From assembly GCF_001753165.1 (NCBI RefSeq), contig NZ_CP017448.1, forward strand, positions 1,196,462-1,260,461: 64,000 bases of DNA. The letters run 5' to 3'. The first letter of the stretch is position 1. Each line of letters starts with the position of its first letter. The notes below the pieces were generated by a model that saw only the letters and a program-made list of their open reading frames with translations, was not told where the DNA came from and ran no database searches. A program made the position numbers and the translations under genes. This stretch comes from Acidihalobacter aeolianus (GTDB lineage Bacteria > Pseudomonadota > Gammaproteobacteria > DSM-5130 > Acidihalobacteraceae). This document shows, piece after piece, positions 48,484 through 56,966 of this stretch.

Positions 48484-49227
48484 ATGCTCAATCAACAGAC
48501 CCGCCAACAGCTGCGCACCCTCAACCTCACCGGCATGCTCGCCGCCCTCGAGCAACAACAGGGCCAACCCCAGACCCATGCGCTGTCCTTCGACGAGCGC
48601 CTCGCCCTGCTCATCGAGCACGAGGTGCTGCACCGCGAGAACCGACGCCTCACCCGCCTGCTCAAGGCCGCCCGCCTGCGCGTGCCGGCCTGCGTCGAGG
48701 ACATCGACTACCACCACCGCCGGGGCCTGGAAAAGCCCCGCATGGCCCAACTGGCCAGCCTCGACTGGATACACCAGGCACTGAACCTGTGCCTCACCGG
48801 ACCGACCGGCTGCGGCAAGACCTGGCTCGCCTGCGCACTGGGCAATCAGGCCTGCCGGCGCGGCCTGTCGGTGCGCTACCTGCGCCTGCCGGCGCTGTTC
48901 GAGCAGCTGCGCATCGCCCACGGCGACGGCTCCTACGTCCGGCTCATGGGCCAGCTCCTCAAAACCGACCTGCTGATCCTCGACGACTGGGGCATCCAAA
49001 AGCTCAACACCGCACAGCGCAACGACCTGATGGAAGTCATCGAGGATCGCCACGGCCGACGCTCCACCCTGATCGCCAGCCAGTTGCCTATCGAACACTG
49101 GCACGACTACCTCGGTGAAGCCACCCTGGCCGACGCTATCCTCGACCGCCTCCTGCACGGCTCACACCGACTCAACCTGACCGGCGAGTCCATGCGCAAG
49201 ATCCAGGCTCCGGTTGACGGATCGTGA
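48484..49227 (+). CDS. istB: IS21 transposition ATPase IstB
   Basis: DnaA/DnaC-related AAA+ helper of IstA, 247 residues. Walker A GPTGCGKT (106-113), Walker B LLILDDWG (~162), and the C-terminal LADAILDRLLHGSHRLNLTG. It assembles on DNA and licenses target choice. ATG at 48484 follows GAGGAG. Complete. Confidence 0.94.
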   Translation: MLNQQTRQQLRTLNLTGMLAALEQQQGQPQTHALSFDERLALLIEHEVLHRENRRLTRLLKAARLRVPACVEDIDYHHRRGLEKPRMAQLASLDWIHQALNLCLTGPTGCGKTWLACALGNQACRRGLSVRYLRLPALFEQLRIAHGDGSYVRLMGQLLKTDLLILDDWGIQKLNTAQRNDLMEVIEDRHGRRSTLIASQLPIEHWHDYLGEATLADAILDRLLHGSHRLNLTGESMRKIQAPVDGS

Positions 49228-49320
49228 CCGCTCAGGATAGAAAAACCACTCCAGTGCGCAACCAATGAGAGCAGCGGTCACGTTCACCGAAATCGGCGGT
49301 CACCTTCGACGAAATGCGCA

Positions 49321-49326
49321 CTTTGC
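49321..49326 (+). repeat. Target-site duplication, right copy
   Basis: CTTTGC directly after the right end of the IS21 element; identical to 46713-46718. Confidence 0.85.
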
Positions 49327-49384
49327 ATCATGCGGGTGAGCTTCCTTTAAGAAATCGCGATCGCAACCACTGGAGACAGAGCAC

Positions 49385-49876
49385 ATGGCTGAGGCGGCAC
49401 AACCTGCCCAGGGCGGGTCCAAGACCAAGCTCATCATCATTATATCGGTCGTCGTTTTACTGGTACTCGGACTGGGTATTGGCGCGACGTTGTATCTGAC
49501 TGGGGTGTTTTCCCATAAGAAGGCAGGTGCCCATGCCACCGAGTCTGTGCCGAAAAAGCCGGCGATCTACTTGTCTATCGAGCCTGCGCTTGTGGTCAAT
49601 CTGGGGCCGGACCAGCCGGTCAGGTTCCTGCAAGTGGGCATTGATGTGATGGCGCGCAGTCACAAGATCATTGATGCGGTAAAGCAGAACATGCCCGCGG
49701 TGCGCAATCGCTTGATCAGTTTGTTGAGCGGTCAGAAATATGCGGTCGTCAGCACTCAGGCCGGTAAGGAGGCATTACGCAAGCAGGTGCTCGAAAACAT
49801 CAACGAAGTACTCAAGGCGAACGGCGAGACAAAGCCAGTCGAACAGGTTTATTTCACCAATTTCGTGATGCAGTAG
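49385..49876 (+). CDS. fliL: Flagellar basal-body protein FliL
   Basis: Single-pass inner-membrane protein of 163 residues next to the stator. Membrane helix ~20-40 (LIIIISVVVLLVLGLGIGAT), then the periplasmic domain with YLSIEPALVVNLGPDQPVRF and a C-terminal VEQVYFTNFVMQ. GGAGACAG precedes the ATG. It heads fliLMNOPQR-flhB-flhA, but an IS21 element now separates it from its predicted sigma-54 promoter. Confidence 0.93.
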   Translation: MAEAAQPAQGGSKTKLIIIISVVVLLVLGLGIGATLYLTGVFSHKKAGAHATESVPKKPAIYLSIEPALVVNLGPDQPVRFLQVGIDVMARSHKIIDAVKQNMPAVRNRLISLLSGQKYAVVSTQAGKEALRKQVLENINEVLKANGETKPVEQVYFTNFVMQ

Positions 49877-49886
49877 CGCGACAACC

Positions 49887-50864
49887 ATGGCGACCAACGA
49901 CGTACTTTCACAAGAGGAAATCGACGCCCTGTTGCACGGTGTCGATAGCGGTGACGTCGATACGAGTCCCGACGAAGCCGCGCCAGGGCAAGCACGCGAG
50001 TATGACCTGACCAGTCAGGAACGCATCGTCCGCGGGCGGATGCCCACGCTGGAGATGATCAACGAGCGTTTCGCCCGGCATGTCCGCATCAGCTTGTTCA
50101 ACATGCTGCGGTTTGCGCCAGAAATCAGCGTCAAGAACATCCGCATTCTGAAGTTTTCGGAATACCTACGGGGGCTGTTCGTGCCCACCAGTTTGAACCT
50201 GACGCGTATTCGGCCGTTGCGTGGTACGGCGCTGGTCGTCCTCGATCCACAGTTGGTATTCATCGTGGTCGACAATTTTTTCGGTGGCGACGGCCGTTTC
50301 CGCGCCAAGATCGAGGGGCGCGACTTCACGCCTACGGAAATGCGTGTGGTCAAGATGGTGCTCGACCTTTGCTACAAGGACATGCAGGAGGCATGGGCAC
50401 CGGTGATGCCTCTGAACTTCGAATACCTCAACTCAGAGGTCAATCCGCAGTTCGCGAATATTGTAAGTCCGACTGAAGTAGTCGTCGTGTCGACCTTCCA
50501 CATCGAACTTGAGGGCGGCGGCGGGGACCTGCACGTGACGATGCCGTACTCGATGATCGAACCCATTCGTGACGTGCTCGACGCGGGTATCCAGAGTGAT
50601 CGGTCCGAGGTTGATGATCGCTGGTTGCGCGCTCTGCGCAGCGAAGTGGCCGAAGCCCCGGTTGAGGTGGTAGGGACACTGGCGGAAACAGAACTGACTT
50701 TGCGCGATGTGCTGCGCATGAAGTCGGGCGACATCATCCCGTTTGACATGCCAAAGAGCGTTAGCTTGCGTTGCGAGGGCTTGACGGTACTGCGAGGACG
50801 TTTTGGAACCCATCGGGGCTACAACGCGGTGCAGGTGTTCGAGCACGTGAAACGGGATTTTTGA
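49887..50864 (+). CDS. fliM: Motor switch protein FliM
   Basis: Switch/C-ring protein of 325 residues. The N-terminal CheY-binding peptide DVLSQEEIDALLHGVD is at residues 5-20. CheC-like middle domain with TSLNLTRIRPLRGTALVVLD and FFGGDGRFRAKIEGRDFT, then a C-terminal SpoA domain. Follows fliL after 10 bases. Confidence 0.95.
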   Translation: MATNDVLSQEEIDALLHGVDSGDVDTSPDEAAPGQAREYDLTSQERIVRGRMPTLEMINERFARHVRISLFNMLRFAPEISVKNIRILKFSEYLRGLFVPTSLNLTRIRPLRGTALVVLDPQLVFIVVDNFFGGDGRFRAKIEGRDFTPTEMRVVKMVLDLCYKDMQEAWAPVMPLNFEYLNSEVNPQFANIVSPTEVVVVSTFHIELEGGGGDLHVTMPYSMIEPIRDVLDAGIQSDRSEVDDRWLRALRSEVAEAPVEVVGTLAETELTLRDVLRMKSGDIIPFDMPKSVSLRCEGLTVLRGRFGTHRGYNAVQVFEHVKRDF

Positions 50865-50880
50865 ATCCAGAGGGCTGGGT

Positions 50881-51369
50881 ATGAGCGCAGACAACGACGA
50901 ACCGGAAAAGGCAGGCGAGGAAGATCCGTGGGCGGAAGCCCTTGCGGAGCAGGCGCAGGCCGAAGGCGGCGAGAAAGAGGCCGGCGAGGGTGCGAAGCAG
51001 GACAACGCACAATCCGATCATGACTATGCCAAGGCGGCCTTCGGGCAGCTTGAGGAAGCCGTGGCGGATAACCACGGAGGAGACTTCAGGCAAGCCGAGT
51101 TGAGCGGCGATATGAATCTGGATGTGATTCTCGACGTGCCCGTGAGCGTCTCGATGGAGATCGGTAGGACGCGCTTGCCGATACGCAATCTGCTCCGGCT
51201 GAATCAGGGTTCGGTGGTCGAATTGGATCGACTGGCAGGTGAGCCGCTCGACGTGTTGGTCAACGGTACGCTGATCGCGCATGGCGAGGTCGTCGTCGTG
51301 AACGAAAAATACGGCATACGTCTGACCGATGTGATCAGTCCTGCCGAACGCGTGCGCAAACTGCGGTGA
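50881..51369 (+). CDS. fliN: Motor switch protein FliN
   Basis: C-ring protein of 162 residues. The first ~75 residues are an acidic Ala/Glu-rich extension (EKAGEEDPWAEALAEQAQAE), like that of Pseudomonas; the C-terminal SpoA domain has LDVPVSVSMEIGRTRLPIRN and GEVVVVNEKYGIRLTDVISP. Overlaps fliO start by four bases. Confidence 0.94.
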   Translation: MSADNDEPEKAGEEDPWAEALAEQAQAEGGEKEAGEGAKQDNAQSDHDYAKAAFGQLEEAVADNHGGDFRQAELSGDMNLDVILDVPVSVSMEIGRTRLPIRNLLRLNQGSVVELDRLAGEPLDVLVNGTLIAHGEVVVVNEKYGIRLTDVISPAERVRKLR

Positions 51370-51800
51370 AGATGATGCGCCCCAGTATGGTTGCTGCCGG
51401 GTTGGCGCTGATGCCGGTTGCGGCATCTGCTGCCGAAGGAACAGCAGCTGCACCGGTGATTCCGGGCGTGGGCGCGGGATATTTCGTCCAGGTATTCCTC
51501 GGTCTCGCGGTTGTGGTCGTCGGTATCTTCGCGCTGCTCTGGCTGCTGAAACGGATGAACCGATTTCAAGGTGGGGTGCAAGGGCGGCTACGGGTGATCG
51601 CCGCCGTTCCTCTCGGTACGCGTGAACGCGCAGTGGTTTTGCAGGTGGGTGAAGAACAGGTTTTGCTCGGGGTGGCTCCGGGGAGGGTCAGTCGCTTGCA
51701 CGTATTGAATCGCCCCTTGGAACCGGCGGTTTCCGAGGCGACGGGCGAAAACTTCAAGGCTCGACTTGCCGCAGCGTTGGGGGGGCGTGGAAAATCATGA
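51366..51800 (+). CDS. fliO: Flagellar export protein FliO
   Basis: Protein of 144 residues that helps FliP assemble. Signal-like N-terminus, one membrane helix ~40-62 (YFVQVFLGLAVVVVGIFALL), and a small cytoplasmic domain (VAPGRVSRLHVLNRP). The start is GTG at 51366 inside the fliN stop, or an ATG two codons later. Ends in an ATGA overlap with fliP. Confidence 0.9.
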   Translation: MKMMRPSMVAAGLALMPVAASAAEGTAAAPVIPGVGAGYFVQVFLGLAVVVVGIFALLWLLKRMNRFQGGVQGRLRVIAAVPLGTRERAVVLQVGEEQVLLGVAPGRVSRLHVLNRPLEPAVSEATGENFKARLAAALGGRGKS

Positions 51801-52549
51801 GATACGGTTTGCCCCTGATGACGGCCATAGGCCTGCTCCTCTTGCCCGCCATGGTGAATGCGGCGCCGGTCGGTATTTTGCCGTTGGTGACGGTGACGCC
51901 AGGCACCGGCGGATCGCAGACCTATTCGGTGAGCATCCAGGTGCTGGCTGCCATGACGGCGCTGAGCTTCCTGCCAGCTGCGCTGATTATGATGACGGCA
52001 TTCACCCGTATCATTGTCGTGCTGGCACTGTTGCGTCAGGGTCTGGGTACCACGTCGACACCTTCCAATCAGATATTGATCGGGTTGGCGCTGTTTCTGA
52101 CGTTCTTCATCATGTCGCCGGTGTTTTCGGCGGCCTATCAGAACGGGGTCAAACCATATCTTGCCGGTTCTTTGCCGGCGACGAGTGCGATCGAAAAGGC
52201 GGCCCAGCCGTTTCGCACCTTCATGCTCAATCAGACACGCGAGACGGATCTCGCGATGTTCGCGCGCATCGCACATCACGGCAAATTCAAGAACCCGCAG
52301 GATGTGCCTTTCGCCTTGCTGGTGCCGGCGTTCGTCACCAGCGAGCTCAAGACCGCGTTCCAAATCGGTTTTCTGATTTTGATCCCGTTTCTCATCATCG
52401 ATCTCGTGGTCGCCAGTGCATTGATGTCCATGGGTATGGTCATGCTTTCACCGATGATCATCTCGTTGCCGTTCAAGCTGATGTTGTTCGTGCTGGTGGA
52501 CGGCTGGACGCTGATCATGGGCACCCTGGCCTCGAGTTTCTATCACTGA
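51797..52549 (+). CDS. fliP: Flagellar export gate protein FliP
   Basis: Core export-gate membrane protein of 250 residues with an N-terminal signal peptide (cleavage near VNAAP). Conserved LTAFTRIIVVL-like stretch reads MMTAFTRIIVVLALLRQGLG; NQILIGLALFLTFFIMSP and C-terminal helices IDLVVASALMSMGMVMLSPM follow. Complete. Confidence 0.95.
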   Translation: MRYGLPLMTAIGLLLLPAMVNAAPVGILPLVTVTPGTGGSQTYSVSIQVLAAMTALSFLPAALIMMTAFTRIIVVLALLRQGLGTTSTPSNQILIGLALFLTFFIMSPVFSAAYQNGVKPYLAGSLPATSAIEKAAQPFRTFMLNQTRETDLAMFARIAHHGKFKNPQDVPFALLVPAFVTSELKTAFQIGFLILIPFLIIDLVVASALMSMGMVMLSPMIISLPFKLMLFVLVDGWTLIMGTLASSFYH

Positions 52550-52559
52550 GGGCGCGGCG

Positions 52560-52832
52560 ATGATGACGGCGGATACCATTTTGACGATTGGCCAGGAGGC
52601 AATGAAGGTGGCCATGCTGCTGTCCGCGCCATTGCTGCTGACGGCGCTCGTAGTTGGCGTGTTGATCGGTATGCTGCAGGCCGCTACGCAGATTCAGGAG
52701 ATGACCCTGAGTTTCATCCCCAAGCTCATTGTCACAGCGATGGCGTTGGCCATCGCAGGGCACTGGATGCTGAGCTTGCTGGTGGACTACACGCGCCAGC
52801 TGTTCATGAGCATTCCGGGGTTGATCGGCTGA
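52560..52832 (+). CDS. fliQ: Flagellar export gate protein FliQ
   Basis: Export-gate membrane protein of 90 residues with two helices (MLLSAPLLLTALVVGVLIGM and FIPKLIVTAMALAIAGHWML). The AATQIQEMTLSFIPK loop between them is the family signature. Stop and the fliR start share one base. Confidence 0.95.
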   Translation: MMTADTILTIGQEAMKVAMLLSAPLLLTALVVGVLIGMLQAATQIQEMTLSFIPKLIVTAMALAIAGHWMLSLLVDYTRQLFMSIPGLIG

Positions 52833-53614
52833 TGGCACTGATCAACCTCACGACCGGGGAGCTATCGGCCTGGGTGGGCAGCATCATCTGGCCGTTCATC
52901 CGAATTGGTTCGATGCTGCTCTCTGCCCCGATGTTTGGCGCCAACACGGTCCCAGTGACGGTGAGGCTGGGGCTGTCACTGGTACTGGCATGGGCAATCC
53001 ATCCCTACATTCCCGCTCCGCCTCCCATCGATGCGGTCAGCGTCGAAGGTGCCTTGATTACGGCCTATCAGATACTGATCGGCGTTGCTATGGGGCTGAT
53101 TGTGCAGACGTTGTTCTCTACGCTGGTGATCGCGGGGCAGGCCGTGGCGCTGAGCACGGGACTCGGTTTTGCCACATTGGTCGATCCGCAGAACGGTGTG
53201 CAGGTGCCCGTGGTCAGCCAGTACTACGTGATCATCGGAACCTTGTTGTTCCTGAATTTCAATGGCCATCTGCTACTGGTGGATATGCTGGTGCGCAGCT
53301 TCCATTGGCTGCCGGTTGGCCTGATCGGCCTTGACCGGTCTAGCCTATGGGCGATAGCCACCTGGGGATCGCACATGTTTGCCCTGGGATTGCTGATCGC
53401 CCTGCCGGCAGTGGCAGCGTTGTTGTTGGTCAATCTCGCCTTCGGCGTGATCACGCGTGCCGCACCACAGCTGAACATCTTTGCGGTCGGTTTCCCAATG
53501 ACCATTTTTCTGGGTTTCGTGCTCATCGGTCTGAGCCTGCCCAGTCTGCTGCCCAAGTTTTCGCACCTGATGGGGCAGACGTTCCTGTTGATGTCGCGCG
53601 TGCTTGGAGGGTGA
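52832..53614 (+). CDS. fliR: Flagellar export gate protein FliR
   Basis: Export-gate membrane protein of 260 residues with about six hydrophobic helices. Signatures are FIRIGSMLLSAPMFGANTVP and FGVITRAAPQLNIFAVGFPM. It pairs with FlhB, encoded six bases downstream. TGATG overlap with fliQ. Confidence 0.95.
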   Translation: MALINLTTGELSAWVGSIIWPFIRIGSMLLSAPMFGANTVPVTVRLGLSLVLAWAIHPYIPAPPPIDAVSVEGALITAYQILIGVAMGLIVQTLFSTLVIAGQAVALSTGLGFATLVDPQNGVQVPVVSQYYVIIGTLLFLNFNGHLLLVDMLVRSFHWLPVGLIGLDRSSLWAIATWGSHMFALGLLIALPAVAALLLVNLAFGVITRAAPQLNIFAVGFPMTIFLGFVLIGLSLPSLLPKFSHLMGQTFLLMSRVLGG

Positions 53615-53619
53615 GCTAG

Positions 53620-54762
53620 ATGGCCCGCGACGATTTCCAGGAACGCACAGAACAGGCAACTCCCAAACGCCTGCAGGAGGCCAGGGATCGCGGTCAGATT
53701 CCGCGTTCGCGCGAACTGGTGACTGCAGCAGTACTGATCGCCGCAGCAGGTGGACTACTCGCCTTTGGACCGCATCTCATCGGGGGGTTGATGCAAACCA
53801 TGCGTAACGGCCTGACCTTGGATCGGTCGTTGTTGATGGACTCGCAGGCTCTGTATCCGCTATTGGCCAACGCGCTACTGCACGCGGTGCAATTGATGAC
53901 CCCGCTCCTCATTTTGTTGGTGCTTGCCGCGTTGCTTTCGTCTGTTGCGCTGGGCGGCATCAGCTTCAGCATGCAAGCGATCGGTTTCAAGTGGGAGCGC
54001 CTGGACCCGCTTGCCGGTTTCGGGCGCGTATTTTCTCTCAACGGGCTGATGGAATTGGCCAAGGCGCTGGTGAAATTCCTGGTCGTCGCTGTGGTTGCAG
54101 TCACCGTTTTGTGGCTCGAGGCCGGCTCTCTGATGGGGTTGGGTGGGTATTCGGTACATCCGGCATTGGCGTTGACGGGGCATTTGGTGGGTTGGTCTTT
54201 TCTTGCCTTCGCCGCCAGCCTCATCTTGATCGCCGCGGCTGATGCACCGTTTCAGTTATGGCAGCATGCCAAGCAACTGCGGATGACTCAGCAAGAGGTA
54301 CGTGACGAGTCCAAGGAAACGGAGGGTCAGCCGGACATCAAGCGCAAGCAGCGGCAGTTGCAGCGCGAGATTGCGCAGCGACGGATGATGCAGGAAGTGC
54401 CCAAGGCGGACGTGGTCGTGACCAACCCGACGCATTATGCCGTGGCACTGCGTTATGACCAGGAGCGCATGAATGCGCCGAGAGTGGTCGCCAAGGGCAA
54501 GGATCTGGTGGCTGCGCGCATCCGGGAAACCGCAGCCGAACACGGGGTGCCGGTACAGTCCGCCCCCGAGCTTGCGCGAGCGATCTATTTCCATACCCGC
54601 CTTGGTCAAGAGGTACCCACGGCGCTGTATCTCGTAGTGGCGCAACTGCTCGCGTATGTGTATCAGATCAAGGCTGGCGCGGCTCCGGAAAACGGGCCCC
54701 CGTCTTTGAGTGTGCCACCCGAGTTCGCACAACCGCCGTCTCCCGTCGGGGGAGTTGACTGA
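53620..54762 (+). CDS. flhB: Export substrate-switch protein FlhB
   Basis: Membrane protein of 380 residues. Four helices in the first half, then a cytoplasmic domain with the self-cleavage motif NPTH at 269-272, matching E. coli numbering. Start SDRTEQAT-type motif reads FQERTEQATPKRLQEARDRG. It switches export from hook to filament with FliK. TGATG overlap with flhA. Confidence 0.95.
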   Translation: MARDDFQERTEQATPKRLQEARDRGQIPRSRELVTAAVLIAAAGGLLAFGPHLIGGLMQTMRNGLTLDRSLLMDSQALYPLLANALLHAVQLMTPLLILLVLAALLSSVALGGISFSMQAIGFKWERLDPLAGFGRVFSLNGLMELAKALVKFLVVAVVAVTVLWLEAGSLMGLGGYSVHPALALTGHLVGWSFLAFAASLILIAAADAPFQLWQHAKQLRMTQQEVRDESKETEGQPDIKRKQRQLQREIAQRRMMQEVPKADVVVTNPTHYAVALRYDQERMNAPRVVAKGKDLVAARIRETAAEHGVPVQSAPELARAIYFHTRLGQEVPTALYLVVAQLLAYVYQIKAGAAPENGPPSLSVPPEFAQPPSPVGGVD

Positions 54763-56864
54763 TGGCTGATGCGACGACCACTGCGACTGAAACCGGTGGA
54801 GCGCTAGGTACGCTGCGCGGTCTCGCGCGTTTCGGCCTTGGTGTGCCCATCGTGCTGCTCGCCATGCTGGCGATGATCACGCTGCCATTGCCACCGTTCG
54901 CACTCGATGTGCTCTTTACCTTCAATATCGCGTTGTCGATGGTGGTGGTACTGGTCACGGTGTACACCCGCAGACCGCTCGATTTCGCCGTGTTTCCGAC
55001 GGTGCTGCTCGTTGCCACCCTGCTCAGACTGGCCCTGAACGTGGCTTCGACCCGGGTTGTCCTGCTCAACGGCTATACCGGCACGGCGGCGGCCGGACAC
55101 GTCATCGAGGCCTTCGGCGATTTCGTGGTGGGCGGCAACTACGCAGTCGGGCTGGTGGTCTTCACCATCCTGGTGGTCATCAACTTCGTGGTGGTTACCA
55201 AGGGTGCCGGGCGCGTGTCCGAGGTCAGCGCACGCTTCACCCTGGATGCCATGCCCGGCAAGCAGATGGCCATCGACGCGGATCTCAACGCCGGTCTGAT
55301 TACTCAGGACGATGCCCGCTCGCGCCGCGAGGAAGTGGTCCGTGAAGCCGATTTCTACGGCTCCATGGACGGTGCCAGCAAGTTCGTGCGCGGCGATGCC
55401 GTCGCCGGGATCATCATCCTGTTCGTGAACATCATCGGCGGTCTGATCATCGGTATCGTCCAACACAACATGAGCGTGCAGGCGGCGACGCACAATTACG
55501 TGCTGCTGACCATCGGCGATGGTCTGGTGGCGCAAATACCCTCGCTGTTGCTATCGACGGCTACCGCGATCATCGTAACCCGCGTTTCCGCAGCCCAGGA
55601 TATGGGCGAGCAGGTCATGCTGCAGCTGTTCGCCAATCCGCGCGCGCTGTACATCACCGCGGGCGTGCTCGGTTTGCTCGGTCTGGTACCTGGCATGCCG
55701 AATCTGGTTTTCCTGAGCCTCGCGGCGCTGCTCGCAGGCGGCGCCTACCTATTGGCACGCAGCCGACAGGAGACGGAGCGCAGAAGCGAGGAACAGGCTG
55801 CGGCCGAGGTGGCCGAGCCTCAGTCTCAGGAACTCTCCTGGGATGATGTATCCAGTGTGGACATGATCGGGCTGGAGGTCGGCTATCGTTTGATCCCGCT
55901 CGTGGACAAGGCACAGGGTGGGGCGTTGATGGCGCGGATCAAGGGCGTCCGGCGCAAGCTCTCTCAGGAACTCGGTTTTCTGATCCACCCCGTACATATC
56001 CGCGATAATCTCGATCTGGGACCGAATGTCTATCGCATTAGCCTGATGGGCGTGCCCGTCGGCGAGGCAGAGGTCTATCCGGATCGGGAACTTGCCATCA
56101 ATCCGGGCCAGATTTACGGCGAGGTTGCCGGCATCGCCACGCGTGATCCCAGCTTCGGCCTCGATGCGGTGTGGATCGAACCGGGTAGCCGAGATCAGGC
56201 GCAAACGATGGGTTACACCGTGGTCGACCCGGCTACCGTAGTCGCCACCCATTTGAGTCAGATCCTGCAGACACATGCGCACGAACTGTTAGGCCACGAG
56301 GAAGTGCAGCAGTTGCTGGACAAGCTTTCACGCAGCGCGCCCAAGCTGGTGGAGAATCTGACGCCCAAACCCCTTCCGCTGGGTGTCGTGCTCAAGGTGT
56401 TGCAGAATCTGCTGGCCGAAGGCGTGCCAATCCGCGATTTGCGCTCGATCGCCGAATCCATGGCGGAGCGGGCTACCCAGAGTCAAGATACCGACACCTT
56501 GACCGCCGCCGCACGCGAGGCGCTAGGGCGCTCGATTGTCCAGCAGATTTACGGATCGGAGGAAGAGCTGAAGCTAATGACCCTCGATCCTGCGCTGGAA
56601 CAGATATTGCTTAAGTCATTGAAAGGCGACGGACTCGGGCTTGAACCAGGCCTGGCCGAGCAGCTCAGGCAGACGGTCGCACAAGCTGCGCAACACCAGG
56701 AAATGGCCGGTGACCCGGCAGTGCTGGTGGTGTCACCAGCCCTGCGTACCTGGTTGGCCAAATGGCTGCGACCGGCTATCCGTGGCTTGCATGTGTTGGC
56801 GTTTACAGAAATTCCAGAAAACAAGCGTCTGCGCGTGGTGGCCGCCTTAGGCGGAAATCGTTGA
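54762..56864 (+). CDS. flhA: Export gate protein FlhA
   Basis: Large export-gate membrane protein of 700 residues. About eight helices in the first ~320 residues; the FHIPEP signature region reads RFTLDAMPGKQMAIDADLNA; the C-terminal cytoplasmic nonamer-ring domain has VLKVLQNLLAEGVPIRDLRS. Full length, last of the fliL-flhA run. Confidence 0.96.
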   Translation: MADATTTATETGGALGTLRGLARFGLGVPIVLLAMLAMITLPLPPFALDVLFTFNIALSMVVVLVTVYTRRPLDFAVFPTVLLVATLLRLALNVASTRVVLLNGYTGTAAAGHVIEAFGDFVVGGNYAVGLVVFTILVVINFVVVTKGAGRVSEVSARFTLDAMPGKQMAIDADLNAGLITQDDARSRREEVVREADFYGSMDGASKFVRGDAVAGIIILFVNIIGGLIIGIVQHNMSVQAATHNYVLLTIGDGLVAQIPSLLLSTATAIIVTRVSAAQDMGEQVMLQLFANPRALYITAGVLGLLGLVPGMPNLVFLSLAALLAGGAYLLARSRQETERRSEEQAAAEVAEPQSQELSWDDVSSVDMIGLEVGYRLIPLVDKAQGGALMARIKGVRRKLSQELGFLIHPVHIRDNLDLGPNVYRISLMGVPVGEAEVYPDRELAINPGQIYGEVAGIATRDPSFGLDAVWIEPGSRDQAQTMGYTVVDPATVVATHLSQILQTHAHELLGHEEVQQLLDKLSRSAPKLVENLTPKPLPLGVVLKVLQNLLAEGVPIRDLRSIAESMAERATQSQDTDTLTAAAREALGRSIVQQIYGSEEELKLMTLDPALEQILLKSLKGDGLGLEPGLAEQLRQTVAQAAQHQEMAGDPAVLVVSPALRTWLAKWLRPAIRGLHVLAFTEIPENKRLRVVAALGGNR

Positions 56865-56902
56865 GTTTGGCTGCGGCATTCTTCTCTGGCAGCTGAAACG
56901 AC

Positions 56903-56937
56903 AGCGGAAGCGAGGTGCTAAAGCCTCGGGTACCGCT
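56903..56937 (+). promoter_or_regulatory. Stem-loop before flhF
   Basis: AGCGG (56903) and CCGCT (56933-56937) enclose a second stem CGAGG/CCTCG with an 8-base loop. It lies about 30 bases before the flhF ATG. It could affect flhF translation or be a partial terminator after flhA; no T-run follows. Confidence 0.4.
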
Positions 56938-56966
56938 GGTGAATGATCCAAAAAGGAATCGACGGC

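Larger units (their letters stand above)
46719..49320 (+). mobile_element. IS21-family insertion sequence, complete (2,602 bp)
   Basis: Carries istA and istB on the plus strand. The left end TGCGTATTTCGGCG is matched by the right end (reverse complement TGCGCATTTCGTCG), with two differences in the first 14 bases and the CGTGACC box offset by one base. It is flanked by the 6-bp duplication CTTTGC. Ends, both genes and duplication are all present, so the copy may be active and recent. Confidence 0.92.
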
